Shown here: in pieces, positions 15,068 through 24,290 of the stretch
Layout: each line of letters begins with the position of its first letter
How positions within the stretch are numbered: position 1 is the stretch's first letter
Source of the DNA: Vagococcus fessus
Lineage (GTDB): Bacteria; Bacillota; Bacilli; Lactobacillales; Vagococcaceae
Direction of reading: 5' to 3'
Length of the DNA: 64,000 nucleotides
Assembly: GCF_003987565.1 (NCBI RefSeq)
Contig: NZ_NGJY01000001.1
Coordinates: 62,001 to 126,000 of the forward strand
Program-made: the position numbers and the translations under genes
The notes under the pieces: generated by a model
The model's database searches: none
Seen by the model: only the letters and a program-made list of their open reading frames with translations
Told to the model about the DNA's origin: nothing

Positions 15068-16720
15068 ATGACATTTCAGAAAAAATTAAAAAAAGAAATG
15101 TTTATTTATAGCGTAATGTTGATTATACTCTCTACTATTGGTTTAGGAATCGGACTTTATTATTATGATTTAACAACTTCTAGAAAATTATTAACGAAGC
15201 AAGAAACAGAGATTTCAGGTGTGTTTTCTTCATTAGAAACAGATTTTAATCGTCTGTATGATGGTAATAAAGGACTTTACCAAAAATATTTAGCTAATAA
15301 GATAGAAGATGCAGCTGTTTATTATCAATTCTCAGTTTTTCAAAGTCATCAGTCTATAAAAAGTGATTTAATTTTACTAACGTCAAATGATGACGTAGCG
15401 TTTACAACCTCAGGCAAATTTTTAGACGACCCGCGTTTAAGTTATTATTTGAGTTTAGTCCTTAATAAAACTCAAAATTCTGAAAAGCTACGATTCAAAA
15501 CATTTACAGATATGGAACGAAATCGTTATTTACTACTAATCAGAGGTCTAGAAAATAAAGGGTTTATAGTAGAAATGATTGATCAAAGAGAGCTGGAAAA
15601 TAAGTTGAATCGAGTAGGAGCTAATTATATTATTTACGATGATTTTGATAATGTACTGGCTTCGTCATCAACACAATTTATTGAATCAAGTTTAAAGAAG
15701 GTGAATGCTCATTTCCTAGCAGAACATTTTGAGTATCAGGGAAACCAATATAGTTCGCATAAATTAACCTTAGCTAAAGGAATGAATGTTGTAACATTTA
15801 CTGAGCACGAGCCTTTTGGACTTGTTGTAAAACGGGTTTTTTACTATATGGCCCCGCTATTTGTCATAATGCTTTTATTTGCTATTTATTTTGTTAAACG
15901 ATTTTCTCAAAATAATTCAGAGTCGGTGTATAGGTTAAAATCAGAGATGGAAAAAATTATGAGTGATTCTACACATGTTATTGAAATAGAAGGAAAGGAC
16001 GAGTTTTCTGATATTGCGGAAGCCATTAATAAAATGCTTGCAAGGTTAAATCACTCATATGATCAAAATATAAGATTAGCCAACGAAAATTTGATATTTG
16101 AACGAAAAAAATTAGAGGCACAATTTAATCCTCATTTTTTATATAACACACTTGAGGTCATTAGAAGTAGCTGCTTTTATGATACAGCCTTAACTAATCG
16201 TTTGATTTTATTATTAAATGATATTTTGAGATACAGTATTGATGAGACTATTACGACGCCATTATTAGTGGATGACCTAACGTATATTGAAAAGTATTTA
16301 GAGATTGCTTCTATTAGATTTGATGATTTTTCATATAAGATAGCGTGTGATTCCAAGTCCGAAAAGCTTATAGTACCTAAATTATTAGTTTTACCTTTAA
16401 TAGAAAATAGTTTGAAATATGGCTTCAGAGATAAATCACAATTATCAGTTTCTATTAGTATTAAGGCATTGAACACTGAACAAATACAAATCACTTATAT
16501 GGATGATGGAGGGGTTATGAGCCCAGAGGATATTGAGCGATTATTACACAATCTGAAAATGCCTCAAAACAATCAAAATCATCATGGGTTAATTAACTGT
16601 AAAAGACGATTAGAACTGATGTATCCAGGTAGTACGTTTACAATTTACCGAGCGGGCATTCAAACAGTGGTAGAAATGGTTATTGAAACAGGGGGTAGAG
16701 AGTCATGTATAAGGTTCTAG
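15068..16720 (+). CDS. YesM/LytS-type sensor histidine kinase
   Basis: A 550-residue kinase. Helix one is at residues 13-30, a large extracellular sensor follows (about 30-262), then helix two (FVIMLLFAIYFVKRF) and a linker with HAMP-like character. The His_kinase domain has the family motif QFNPHFLYNTLE with phosphoacceptor His356. Toward the end lies the ATP-binding part, N-box LIENSLKYGF and MDDGGVM. The gene overlaps the response regulator start by 16 bases. The three importer genes that follow suggest the sensor responds to the imported compound or to its absence. Signal identity unknown. Confidence 0.9.
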   Translation: MTFQKKLKKEMFIYSVMLIILSTIGLGIGLYYYDLTTSRKLLTKQETEISGVFSSLETDFNRLYDGNKGLYQKYLANKIEDAAVYYQFSVFQSHQSIKSDLILLTSNDDVAFTTSGKFLDDPRLSYYLSLVLNKTQNSEKLRFKTFTDMERNRYLLLIRGLENKGFIVEMIDQRELENKLNRVGANYIIYDDFDNVLASSSTQFIESSLKKVNAHFLAEHFEYQGNQYSSHKLTLAKGMNVVTFTEHEPFGLVVKRVFYYMAPLFVIMLLFAIYFVKRFSQNNSESVYRLKSEMEKIMSDSTHVIEIEGKDEFSDIAEAINKMLARLNHSYDQNIRLANENLIFERKKLEAQFNPHFLYNTLEVIRSSCFYDTALTNRLILLLNDILRYSIDETITTPLLVDDLTYIEKYLEIASIRFDDFSYKIACDSKSEKLIVPKLLVLPLIENSLKYGFRDKSQLSVSISIKALNTEQIQITYMDDGGVMSPEDIERLLHNLKMPQNNQNHHGLINCKRRLELMYPGSTFTIYRAGIQTVVEMVIETGGRESCIRF

Positions 16721-17472
16721 TAGTAGAAGATGAAAAAATAATACGTAAAGGGATTGTTTATGGATTTGATTATGCTAAATATGACTGTTTTGTGGTTGGA
16801 GAGGCTTCAGATGGTCAAGCTGGCATTGAGATGATTAGGGAATTGGAACCAGATATTGTGATTAGTGATATAAATATGCCGGTAAAAAATGCATTTGATA
16901 TGTTAGAAGCAACACGAGACATGGTTTATAGTACTATTATTATTTCTGGTGTAAACGAGTTTAAAATGGCTCAAGAAGCGATAAAATATGGAGTGACAGA
17001 GTTTTTATTAAAACCGTTGGATATGGATAAAATGGCTCTCTCTATAAAAAAAGCAATAGAGCATAAAGAGATGCAGAGACTTTACCAAGAACAGATGAAT
17101 GCGACAAATTGTACTCTATCCAAAGAGGTATTGGTTTTTAAAAAGGATGAGATGTCAGATAATCTGGCGTTAGAGATGATTCATTACATTGAGAAGCATT
17201 ACGGTGAAAAAATAACGCTAGAAGAATTAGAACAGGAGTTGAATTACAGCAAGTCCGTCTTGCAAGCACGTTTTAAAAAAGCGACACATTATACATTCAA
17301 TGAGTTTGTGAACCGTTATCGTATTCAAAAAGCTGTTGAGATGATAAAGAATAAACATAAAGTTTATGAGATTGCATCAGCCTGTGGGTTTAAGGAATAT
17401 AAGTATTTTAATAAAGTGTTTAATAAGTATACGGGTATGTGCGTATCAGATTTTGCTTCCTTAATTGAGTAA
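16705..17472 (+). CDS. YesN-type response regulator (REC + AraC HTH)
   Basis: Residues 1-120 are a receiver domain (VLVVEDEKIIRKG, phosphoacceptor Asp55 in DIVISDINMP, Lys in LLKPLD). Residues about 150-255 form an AraC-type double HTH (IASACGFKEYKYFNKVFNKYTG). Its start overlaps the kinase gene end, behind GGGGGTAGAG, so the pair is translated together. A terminator at its stop separates it from the importer genes, but read-through or activation of the next promoter by this protein is likely. The layout kinase-regulator-binding protein-ATPase-permease is a typical self-contained uptake and sensing unit. Confidence 0.9.
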   Translation: MYKVLVVEDEKIIRKGIVYGFDYAKYDCFVVGEASDGQAGIEMIRELEPDIVISDINMPVKNAFDMLEATRDMVYSTIIISGVNEFKMAQEAIKYGVTEFLLKPLDMDKMALSIKKAIEHKEMQRLYQEQMNATNCTLSKEVLVFKKDEMSDNLALEMIHYIEKHYGEKITLEELEQELNYSKSVLQARFKKATHYTFNEFVNRYRIQKAVEMIKNKHKVYEIASACGFKEYKYFNKVFNKYTGMCVSDFASLIE

Positions 17473-17488
17473 GGAAGCATTTTTTTTT
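17454..17488 (+). terminator. Terminator at the response regulator stop
   Basis: TGCTTCCTTA (17454-17463) pairs with TAAGGAAGCA (17470-17479) and is followed by nine T. The stop codon is part of the stem. Confidence 0.88.
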
Positions 17489-17536
17489 GCGATTATTTTT
17501 CCCGAAATCAAATTATTTTTGGATAGTTTTAATTTA

Positions 17537-17550
17537 AGTATACGCTTACA
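17537..17550 (+). promoter_or_regulatory. Candidate CcpA cre site before the importer genes
   Basis: The 14 bases AGTATACGCTTACA match the cre consensus TGWAANCGNTNWCA at 12 of 14 positions (mismatches at 1 and 5), 35 bases before the start codon. Suggests carbon catabolite repression of a carbon-type nutrient importer. Confidence 0.45.
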
Positions 17551-17584
17551 ATGTGTGTATCAACTACAGAAAAGGGGTATTGTA

Positions 17585-18625
17585 ATGAAAAAAATCTATT
17601 TAGGTTTAGGTATTTTAGTTGCGTCAGCGGCCTTATTAGTGGGATGTTCTACTAAAAATGAGGATAAAGCAAGTGGCAAGTCTAATGAGAAGAAAATTGT
17701 TATTTATTCACCCAACTCAGAAGGGCTAAGTGATGCTGTTATTCCAGGTTTTGAGGAAAAATATGGAATTAAAGTGGAACTCGTTCAAGCGGGAACAGGT
17801 GAGTTATTCAAAAAACTAGAGACTGAGAAGGAAGCTCCTGTTGCTGATGTTATTTGGGGTGGGGCCTATTCTCAATATGCAGAGAGCACAGATTTATTTG
17901 AAAAGTATACATCTAAAGAGAATGAAAATGTAGTAGAAGACTATCAAAACAAAACAGGATATTATACACCATACACTATCGATGGAAGTGTTATTTTAGC
18001 TAATAAAAAACTGATTGGTGATAAAAAAATAAAAGGCTATGGTGATTTATTAGATGAGTCATTTAAAGGAAAAATTTCTACAGCAGACCCAGCAAACTCA
18101 TCAAGTGCGTTTGCGCAGTTAACCAATATGTTATTAGCAGAAGGTGGTTATGAGAATGAAAAAGCTTGGGATTATGTTAAGGATGTCTTTACGTTAGTGG
18201 ATGGCAAAATTTCATCAAGCTCAAGTAATGTTTATAAAACAGTGGCGGACGGCGAAATGACAATTGGTTTAACTTATGAAGATCCTAGTGTGAAGTTGTT
18301 AAATGATGGTGCAGATGTCGAAATCATTTATCCTGAAGAAGGAACCGTTTTCCTACCGGCAAGTGCAGCGATTATAAAAAATGCAGTTCATGAAGAGAAC
18401 GCGAAGAAATTTGTTGATTATGTTATTTCTAAAGAAGTTCAAGATATTTTAGGAACAACAACAACAAATCGTCCTGTTAGAAAAGATGCTAAAACTAGTG
18501 AAAATATGAAACCGTTATCTGATATTAAAACAATCGAAGAAGACCAAGAATATGTTATTAAAAATAAACAAGATATTGTTAAAAAATACAGTGATGTTTA
18601 TGTAGACATCCAATCTAATAAATAG
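17585..18625 (+). CDS. ABC importer substrate-binding lipoprotein (AfuA/FbpA-like)
   Basis: I start at the ATG 17585 after AAAGGGG; the longer in-frame ORF from 17465 runs across the terminator and lacks a signal peptide. From there a lipoprotein signal peptide ends at LLVGC with Cys21. The mature part (IVIYSPNSEGLSDAVIPGFEEKYGI, then ADVIWGGA) is the family-1/6 periplasmic-binding fold used for ferric iron (FbpA/FutA), 2-aminoethylphosphonate and hexose phosphates (AfuA). The adjacent Tyr pair that binds iron in the C-lobe of FbpA is not seen where expected (NVYKTVADGEM, then GLTYEDPS), so a phosphorylated organic ligand is at least as likely as iron. Confidence 0.85.
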   Translation: MKKIYLGLGILVASAALLVGCSTKNEDKASGKSNEKKIVIYSPNSEGLSDAVIPGFEEKYGIKVELVQAGTGELFKKLETEKEAPVADVIWGGAYSQYAESTDLFEKYTSKENENVVEDYQNKTGYYTPYTIDGSVILANKKLIGDKKIKGYGDLLDESFKGKISTADPANSSSAFAQLTNMLLAEGGYENEKAWDYVKDVFTLVDGKISSSSSNVYKTVADGEMTIGLTYEDPSVKLLNDGADVEIIYPEEGTVFLPASAAIIKNAVHEENAKKFVDYVISKEVQDILGTTTTNRPVRKDAKTSENMKPLSDIKTIEEDQEYVIKNKQDIVKKYSDVYVDIQSNK

Positions 18626-18638
18626 AGGAGTAGTCAAA

Positions 18639-19718
18639 ATGAGTAAAATTACTATAAATCATGCTAAAAAAATATACAACGGATTGGAAGTTATTCCAGA
18701 TTTATCTGTTGATATTCCAGATGGGTCTCTCTTTACTCTATTAGGCCCATCAGGATGTGGTAAAACCACCTTACTTAGAATGATTGCTGGCTTTAATTCA
18801 ATCGAAGGTGGCGACTTTTATTTCAATGATGAACGAATTAATGATAAAGAGCCTAGTAAACGTAATATCGGAATGGTATTCCAAAATTATGCTATTTTCC
18901 CTAACTTAACAGTTCGTCAAAATGTTGAATTTGGTTTGAAACAACGCCAACTTTCAAAAACAGAAATTAAAGAAAAGACAGATACTTATTTAAAATTAAT
19001 GCAGATCGATCAATATCAAGATCGTAAACCAGACCAATTGAGTGGTGGACAACAACAGCGTGTGGCCTTAGCCAGAGCGATTGCGATTAGTCCTGATGTG
19101 TTACTTATGGATGAACCTTTAAGTAACTTGGACGCTAAATTGCGAATTGATATGCGTCAAGCTATTCGTGAAATTCAAAAAGAAGTTGGGATTACAACCG
19201 TTTATGTCACGCATGACCAAGAAGAAGCCATGGCGATATCTGATAAAATTGCTGTACTTAAAGATGGCAAAATTCAACAAGTCGGTCGTCCGAAAGAATT
19301 ATATCACCGTCCAAGTAACATCTTTGTGGCCTCATTCATTGGCAGAACAAACGTGATTGAAGGTAGATTAGTGAAAAAAGGAGGAGAGGCTGTTCTTATT
19401 TTTCCTAATAACTACGAATTGCCATTTCCTCAACTTAGTCATGTAGATGAGCAGAAGGTTAAAATCAGTATTCGTCCAGAAGAATTTGTCAGAACAGGGG
19501 ATCATGGTATAGCAGCGGATGTTATTGATAGTATTTATCTGGGGTTGAATACAGAGTACTATCTAAATTTAGGTGGCAATCAAAAAATTCAAGTCACAGA
19601 AGAGTCGACATTTGAAGAAGATTTAACAACAGGTGACCGTATTTATCTTGAAATTAATACGCAAAAAATTAATGTCTTCAATGAGGATGGCAGTCAGAAT
19701 TTACTAGGTGGTGAGTAG
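18639..19718 (+). CDS. ABC importer ATP-binding protein (FbpC/AfuC/PotA type)
   Basis: A 359-residue ATPase with Walker A GPSGCGKTT, Q-loop VFQNYAIFPN, signature LSGGQQQRVALARA, Walker B VLLMDEPLSNLD and switch His VTHDQEEA. The last 120 residues form a TOBE-type regulatory domain (from about IFVASFIGRTNVIEGR). It energises the permease encoded next. The gene starts 13 bases after the binding protein behind AGAGGAG and its stop is followed after one base by the permease ATG, consistent with one transcript. Confidence 0.92.
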   Translation: MSKITINHAKKIYNGLEVIPDLSVDIPDGSLFTLLGPSGCGKTTLLRMIAGFNSIEGGDFYFNDERINDKEPSKRNIGMVFQNYAIFPNLTVRQNVEFGLKQRQLSKTEIKEKTDTYLKLMQIDQYQDRKPDQLSGGQQQRVALARAIAISPDVLLMDEPLSNLDAKLRIDMRQAIREIQKEVGITTVYVTHDQEEAMAISDKIAVLKDGKIQQVGRPKELYHRPSNIFVASFIGRTNVIEGRLVKKGGEAVLIFPNNYELPFPQLSHVDEQKVKISIRPEEFVRTGDHGIAADVIDSIYLGLNTEYYLNLGGNQKIQVTEESTFEEDLTTGDRIYLEINTQKINVFNEDGSQNLLGGE

Positions 19719-19719
19719 G

Positions 19720-21384
19720 ATGGGAAAGAAAAAATTTAAATGGGACATTTGGAATGGGTCCTCATTGTTTATATTGGCAACATATTTAATTTTTTTAGTC
19801 TATCCTCTAGGAAGTCTATTAAAACAAGCGATTATCGTTTCTGGCAGTGTGTCATTTGAAAATTTCGTTACGTTCTTTTCTAAGACCTATTACTCTGAAA
19901 CGTTGATTAATAGTTTTAAAGTGTCTCTTACGGCAACGGTTTGTGCCTTAATCGTGGGGATACTTTTAGCTTATTTGTTTGCTATGTATGAATTTAAAGG
20001 AAAAAAGGTTTTACAAATCCTAATTATCATTGCGTCAATGTCTGCTCCTTTTGTTGGGGCTTATTCATGGATATTACTTTTGGGACGCAGTGGTATTATT
20101 ACAACATTCTTATCTCAAACATTTGGAGTTGTGATGCCAGATATATATGGATTTAAAGGAATTACTTTGGTCTTTACTTTACAATTATTCCCACTTATTT
20201 TCTTATATGTTAGTGGTGCTTTTAAAAGTATTGATAATTCCTTATTAGAAGCTTCAGAGAGTATGGGCTGCAGTGGTTTGGCACGTTTCTTTAAAGTTAT
20301 TTTACCATTGCTACTCCCAACTATCTTAGCAGGGGCATTACTAGTCTTTATGCGTGCATTCTCTGATTTTGGGACGCCGATGTTGATTGGTGAAGGCTAC
20401 CGAACTTTCCCAGTTTTGATTTATACAGAATTTATGAGTGAAGTTGGAGGAAATGCTTCCTTTGCTTCATCACTTGCGGTTATTGCAATCATCATCGCGC
20501 TAACTATTTTCTTGATACAAAAATATGTGTCAAATAAAAATACGTTTACGATGAGTTCTTTACATCCAGTGGCAGAAAGAAAAGTATCTGGACTTAAGCG
20601 TGGGATTATTTATGTCGTATCTTATGGCGTTGTTTTTCTTGCCATTTTACCACAGCTTTATTTAATGTATACATCTTTCCAAAACACAAAAGGAATGGTC
20701 TTTGTGTCAGGTTATTCATTAAACAGTTATACAGAAGCATTTAATCGAATGGGGTCAGCCATTTTTAACACTATTAGGATTCCGCTAATGGCTCTTGTTA
20801 TAGTTGTTATATTTGCAGTATTTATTTCTTATTTGACTGTTAAAAAGAAAAATATTTTAACTTCAGCGATTGATATTCTAAGTATGGTTCCTTATATTGT
20901 ACCTGGAACGGTGCTAGGAATTGCTTTCTTAGCGGCCTTTAACACGGGAATTGGTGGATCAGGTTTCTTAGCTATTACAGGGACCGCTTTAATCATAGTT
21001 ATTTCGTTAACTGTTAGACGTTTGCCATATACAATACGGTCATCAGTTGCGACATTGGGTCAAATTCCTGACTCTATTGAAGAAGCGGCATCAAGTTTAG
21101 GGAGTAGTAAGATAAATACGTTCTGTAAAATAACAGTTCCGATGATGGTCTCAGGAATTGTTTCAGGAGCTATTTTAAGTTGGATTACCATGATTTCAGA
21201 ACTATCAACATCTATTCTACTGTATAATGTTAATACGAAGACAATGCCAGTAGCTATATATACAGAAGTTATTAGAGGGAATTACGGAATTGCAGCAGCA
21301 CTCTCTACAATTTTAACGGCTATAACAGTAGCGTCGTTATTATTATTCATGAAAGTAACGAAAAGCGATACGATTACAATGTAA
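19720..21384 (+). CDS. Fused two-domain ABC importer permease (ThiP/AfuB/FbpB type)
   Basis: A 554-residue permease with about 12 helices and two BPD_transp_1 domains in one chain, as in FbpB, ThiP and AfuB. Each half has an EAA-loop: EASESMGCSGLARFFKVILP in the first and EEAASSLGSSKINTFCKITVP in the second. The ATG at 19720 follows the ATPase stop by one base (TAGGATG) and uses GGTGAG as RBS; a GTG at 19708 inside the previous gene is less likely. A hairpin terminator follows. No second permease gene is needed. Confidence 0.92.
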   Translation: MGKKKFKWDIWNGSSLFILATYLIFLVYPLGSLLKQAIIVSGSVSFENFVTFFSKTYYSETLINSFKVSLTATVCALIVGILLAYLFAMYEFKGKKVLQILIIIASMSAPFVGAYSWILLLGRSGIITTFLSQTFGVVMPDIYGFKGITLVFTLQLFPLIFLYVSGAFKSIDNSLLEASESMGCSGLARFFKVILPLLLPTILAGALLVFMRAFSDFGTPMLIGEGYRTFPVLIYTEFMSEVGGNASFASSLAVIAIIIALTIFLIQKYVSNKNTFTMSSLHPVAERKVSGLKRGIIYVVSYGVVFLAILPQLYLMYTSFQNTKGMVFVSGYSLNSYTEAFNRMGSAIFNTIRIPLMALVIVVIFAVFISYLTVKKKNILTSAIDILSMVPYIVPGTVLGIAFLAAFNTGIGGSGFLAITGTALIIVISLTVRRLPYTIRSSVATLGQIPDSIEEAASSLGSSKINTFCKITVPMMVSGIVSGAILSWITMISELSTSILLYNVNTKTMPVAIYTEVIRGNYGIAAALSTILTAITVASLLLFMKVTKSDTITM

Positions 21385-21392
21385 TCACTCAA

Positions 21393-21424
21393 AGCACTTC
21401 ACTAAAATAGGTGAAGTGTTTTGT
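21393..21424 (+). terminator. Terminator closing the importer operon
   Basis: Stem GCACTTCAC / GTGAAGTGT with an eight-base loop and a T-rich tail. Confidence 0.8.
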
Positions 21425-21479
21425 TGTTTTGAGAGACTGCGTTATAATAAAAGCATTATAAAAAATGGAGATGAGCGTA

Positions 21480-21791
21480 ATGGAAGAATTAATGAAAGAA
21501 ATAAATGAATTTAGAGATGAACGGAACTGGCGACCATTTCATACTCATAAAGATTTAGCTATTTCAGTATGCTTAGAAGCTTCTGAATTATTAGAAAATT
21601 TTCAATGGAAGAATGACAAGCAAGCCGTAGAAGCGGATATGGAAAATATCAAGGATGAGATTGCTGATGTTTACATTTATTTAATGATGCTGGCAGACGA
21701 TTTGAATTTAGACGTGAAGGAAATAGTACGCAATAAAATCGTGAAAAATGGCATAAAGTATCCAGTAGATAAAAGTAATGAATTAGTCTAA
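21480..21791 (+). CDS. MazG-like nucleotide pyrophosphohydrolase
   Basis: A compact all-alpha protein of about 103 residues of the MazG-like (RS21-C6/dCTPase) group. Conserved features are FRDERNWRPFHTHKDLAISVCLEASELLENFQW, with the E-x-x-E metal ligands, and later KDEIADVYIYLMMLAD, the second E-x-x-D metal pair. It should hydrolyse a (d)NTP to the monophosphate for nucleotide pool cleaning. In-frame ATGs at 21465 and 21471 exist, but GGAG at 21467-21470 stands 9 bases before the ATG at 21480, so I use that one. TATAAT at 21443-21448 is a likely -10 box. Single-gene unit. Confidence 0.85.
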   Translation: MEELMKEINEFRDERNWRPFHTHKDLAISVCLEASELLENFQWKNDKQAVEADMENIKDEIADVYIYLMMLADDLNLDVKEIVRNKIVKNGIKYPVDKSNELV

Positions 21792-22001
21792 AATAAGTGC
21801 ATGATTTAATTTAAAAAGCTATGTAATTACTGGGATAAGTATATTTGTAATTTGGATAATTTAATAATATAATGGATAAGTATGAGTAATTGTTGCCTTT
21901 GGTATGTAAAGGTCCAGACGATGAATAGTTTGAAAAAACTTATCTGTGTGAGATAAGTGTTATTAAATTTCAAATAAAAAAGAAAGAGTGAGAAATATAA
22001 T
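21792..22001 (+). other. Leader of glycerophosphotransferase genes with two hairpins
   Basis: CCTTT-7 nt-AAAGG (about 21896-21912) and ACTTATCT-GTGTG-AGATAAGT (21938-21958) are perfect hairpins in the 210 bases before the start codon. Neither has a T run, so they are not plain terminators. No known riboswitch is recognised. Confidence 0.35.
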
Positions 22002-24290
22002 ATGAGCGAATGTATTTTTTCTTTAATAATACCAGTATATAATGCTGAGGATACAATAGAACATTTGATACAGTCTATCGCAGGACAAACCTTTGAAGGT
22101 AGATTTGAATGTTTGTTTATAGATGATGGGTCACAAGATGGGACTCTAGAAAAATTAAAAGAGTTGAATGACCATTATTTCTCATCTAAACCAAATATCG
22201 ATATTGAAATTATTGCTGATGGCCAAAATTTAAAACAAGGTACTAGAAGAAACCAAGGCATCATGAGAGCAAAGGCTGAGTGGTTGATGTTTATCGATTC
22301 AGATGATTCGATAAATATCAAGACTTTAGAACTATGCTACGATAATATGGTAAAAAACCCGAATGCTGATTTTCTGTATTTTAATTATAGTTATGATGCC
22401 TCTCAAGTTACAAAACGTAAGAGAGAAAGTTATACTCCTTATTTTAGAAATGTTAATTTTGGTTCAGAAGAGGTAGGGAAGTTAATTGGAAAAGAAACCA
22501 ATTTGCTATTAAATCACCCCATATTCTTTACGGTTAATAAAGTGTATAGAAAAGAATTTTTAATCTCAAATAATATCTTTTATGGGGAAGGCTACTTATA
22601 TGAAGACATTGAGTTCTATATAAAGAATGTAATTTTAGCTGATGAAGTGGTGGTATTACAAAATAGCTTCTATAATATTCGATTAAATGATCATTCGGTG
22701 ACGGCAACTAACTATGACACGACTAAGCATACGGATGACTTGTTGACTTCTTTTAAAAAAATCAAATCAATGGAGTTTGAGTATAATCCCTATCCGATTG
22801 TTAAATATTATATAAACAGAGCACTTCATTATTCAGAAGAACGCTCTAGCTTGAATAAAAAAGAACAAATAGAATATCTTAAAGAATTTATTAATGAAAT
22901 AAAATCATGGGAAAGTTTTGAACGATTTAGAGTACCTAAGAAGGTTGGGACTAATCTTGAGTATATGATATTCAAATCTGGTTACTTCCAAAATAATCAA
23001 GTTAAAAATATGATTAATATTAATAAGATGTTGAGGTATAAAATGACTAGACCAACATTGAATCTAGTTACAAGATGGAATAAAACAATAAGAAATAAAA
23101 AAATAGTGAAGATGTTAAATAAAGCAACTCAAATAAGAGTAAATTTATTTCCTCCTAAACGCACTTCTAATGCAGATGCTATTACAGTAGAAGATTCTTC
23201 GAAACCTGAATTAGATGATAAAATCCTATTACTAGGTTTTGACTATAAATATAATGGGAACTCGATGCACTTATTTAACGAGTTATCAAAATACTACGAC
23301 TATAATCATCTGAAATTTGCGTGTAAAGAGCAACCAGAAGATGATAGTCATTTGTTACAAGCTTATACATTAACACCGCATAGTCAAGAATATAAAAAGT
23401 ATCTAGCGACAGCTAAGGTTGTAGTTGCAGAATCATGGGTTAATTTAAACGAAAAAGAAGGCCGTTATTTAATTCAATTGTGGCATGGTAATCCATTTAA
23501 AAAAATGTTGTTTGATAGTCCTGAAACTGAAGTGGACAGATGGAACAAAAAGCAAAAAGTTCAGAAGTCAAAAATGATTTCTAAATGGCATTTTTTATTA
23601 TCTGAACACAGAGATATGGATTTGAAATATGCCTCTTCTTTTAATATTCCATTGGAAAAATTAGTTCGTGCACCACAACCCAAAACCAAGTGGATGATAG
23701 AAAATAAAGATAATGCAGAACTCAAACAAGCTGTACGAACAGAGTTAGGTATTAGTGATGATAAAAAAATGGTATTATATGTTCCAACTTGGAGGGATTA
23801 TAATTTTAAAAAGAATCTAGCTGCTATTAATAATGACTATATGGTTGATTTTAATAGGTTGAAAGAAAATATGGAAAATCCTGAAGATTATATTTTTGTT
23901 ATGAAACCACATCCGATGGATAAATTAGGAGACAATAATAAGCCTGATATTCTTATAGAAGGTTCAGAGGCAATTGAAAAATACGTACTTGCGTGTGATT
24001 TGTTAGTAACAGATTACTCATCTGTATTATTCGATGCAATAAACGTTGATAAACCGTTTTATTTGATTATGAAAGATTTTGAGTACTACTCTAAAATTAG
24101 AGGGATGTATGAGGGAGATTTGAAAACATTTGAAAAAATTTCAGTCGATAATGAGAGAAACTTAGCTGAAGTGATCAATCGAAGGACGACAATCGAGTCG
24201 TCTGAATTAGATAAGTATCGTCCAAAAAGTATGACTTCTATCTCTCATACGATCATGGAATTATTAAAGAATGAACAGGAGTTAGATTAG
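22002..24290 (+). CDS. Fused GT2 glycosyltransferase and CDP-glycerol glycerophosphotransferase
   Basis: Two enzymes in one 762-residue chain. Residues 1-230 are a GT-A family 2 domain: LIIPVYNAEDTIEHLIQSI, FIDDGSQDGT, and FIDSDDS as the D-x-D region. After a helical linker, residues about 410-755 are a Glyphos_transf (TagB/TagF) domain: LWHGNPFKKM with the catalytic-type His, YVPTWRDYNF, KPHPMDKLG and TDYSSVLFDAI. It should add a sugar and glycerol phosphate units to a wall polymer such as teichoic acid, at the inner membrane face. The next gene follows with no gap, so the two enzymes act together. Confidence 0.88.
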   Translation: MSECIFSLIIPVYNAEDTIEHLIQSIAGQTFEGRFECLFIDDGSQDGTLEKLKELNDHYFSSKPNIDIEIIADGQNLKQGTRRNQGIMRAKAEWLMFIDSDDSINIKTLELCYDNMVKNPNADFLYFNYSYDASQVTKRKRESYTPYFRNVNFGSEEVGKLIGKETNLLLNHPIFFTVNKVYRKEFLISNNIFYGEGYLYEDIEFYIKNVILADEVVVLQNSFYNIRLNDHSVTATNYDTTKHTDDLLTSFKKIKSMEFEYNPYPIVKYYINRALHYSEERSSLNKKEQIEYLKEFINEIKSWESFERFRVPKKVGTNLEYMIFKSGYFQNNQVKNMININKMLRYKMTRPTLNLVTRWNKTIRNKKIVKMLNKATQIRVNLFPPKRTSNADAITVEDSSKPELDDKILLLGFDYKYNGNSMHLFNELSKYYDYNHLKFACKEQPEDDSHLLQAYTLTPHSQEYKKYLATAKVVVAESWVNLNEKEGRYLIQLWHGNPFKKMLFDSPETEVDRWNKKQKVQKSKMISKWHFLLSEHRDMDLKYASSFNIPLEKLVRAPQPKTKWMIENKDNAELKQAVRTELGISDDKKMVLYVPTWRDYNFKKNLAAINNDYMVDFNRLKENMENPEDYIFVMKPHPMDKLGDNNKPDILIEGSEAIEKYVLACDLLVTDYSSVLFDAINVDKPFYLIMKDFEYYSKIRGMYEGDLKTFEKISVDNERNLAEVINRRTTIESSELDKYRPKSMTSISHTIMELLKNEQELD

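Noticed and set aside
17465-17584. Upstream extension of the binding protein ORF by 40 residues
   Set aside because: It would start inside the response regulator gene and cross its terminator; the lipoprotein signal begins at 17585 with a proper RBS.
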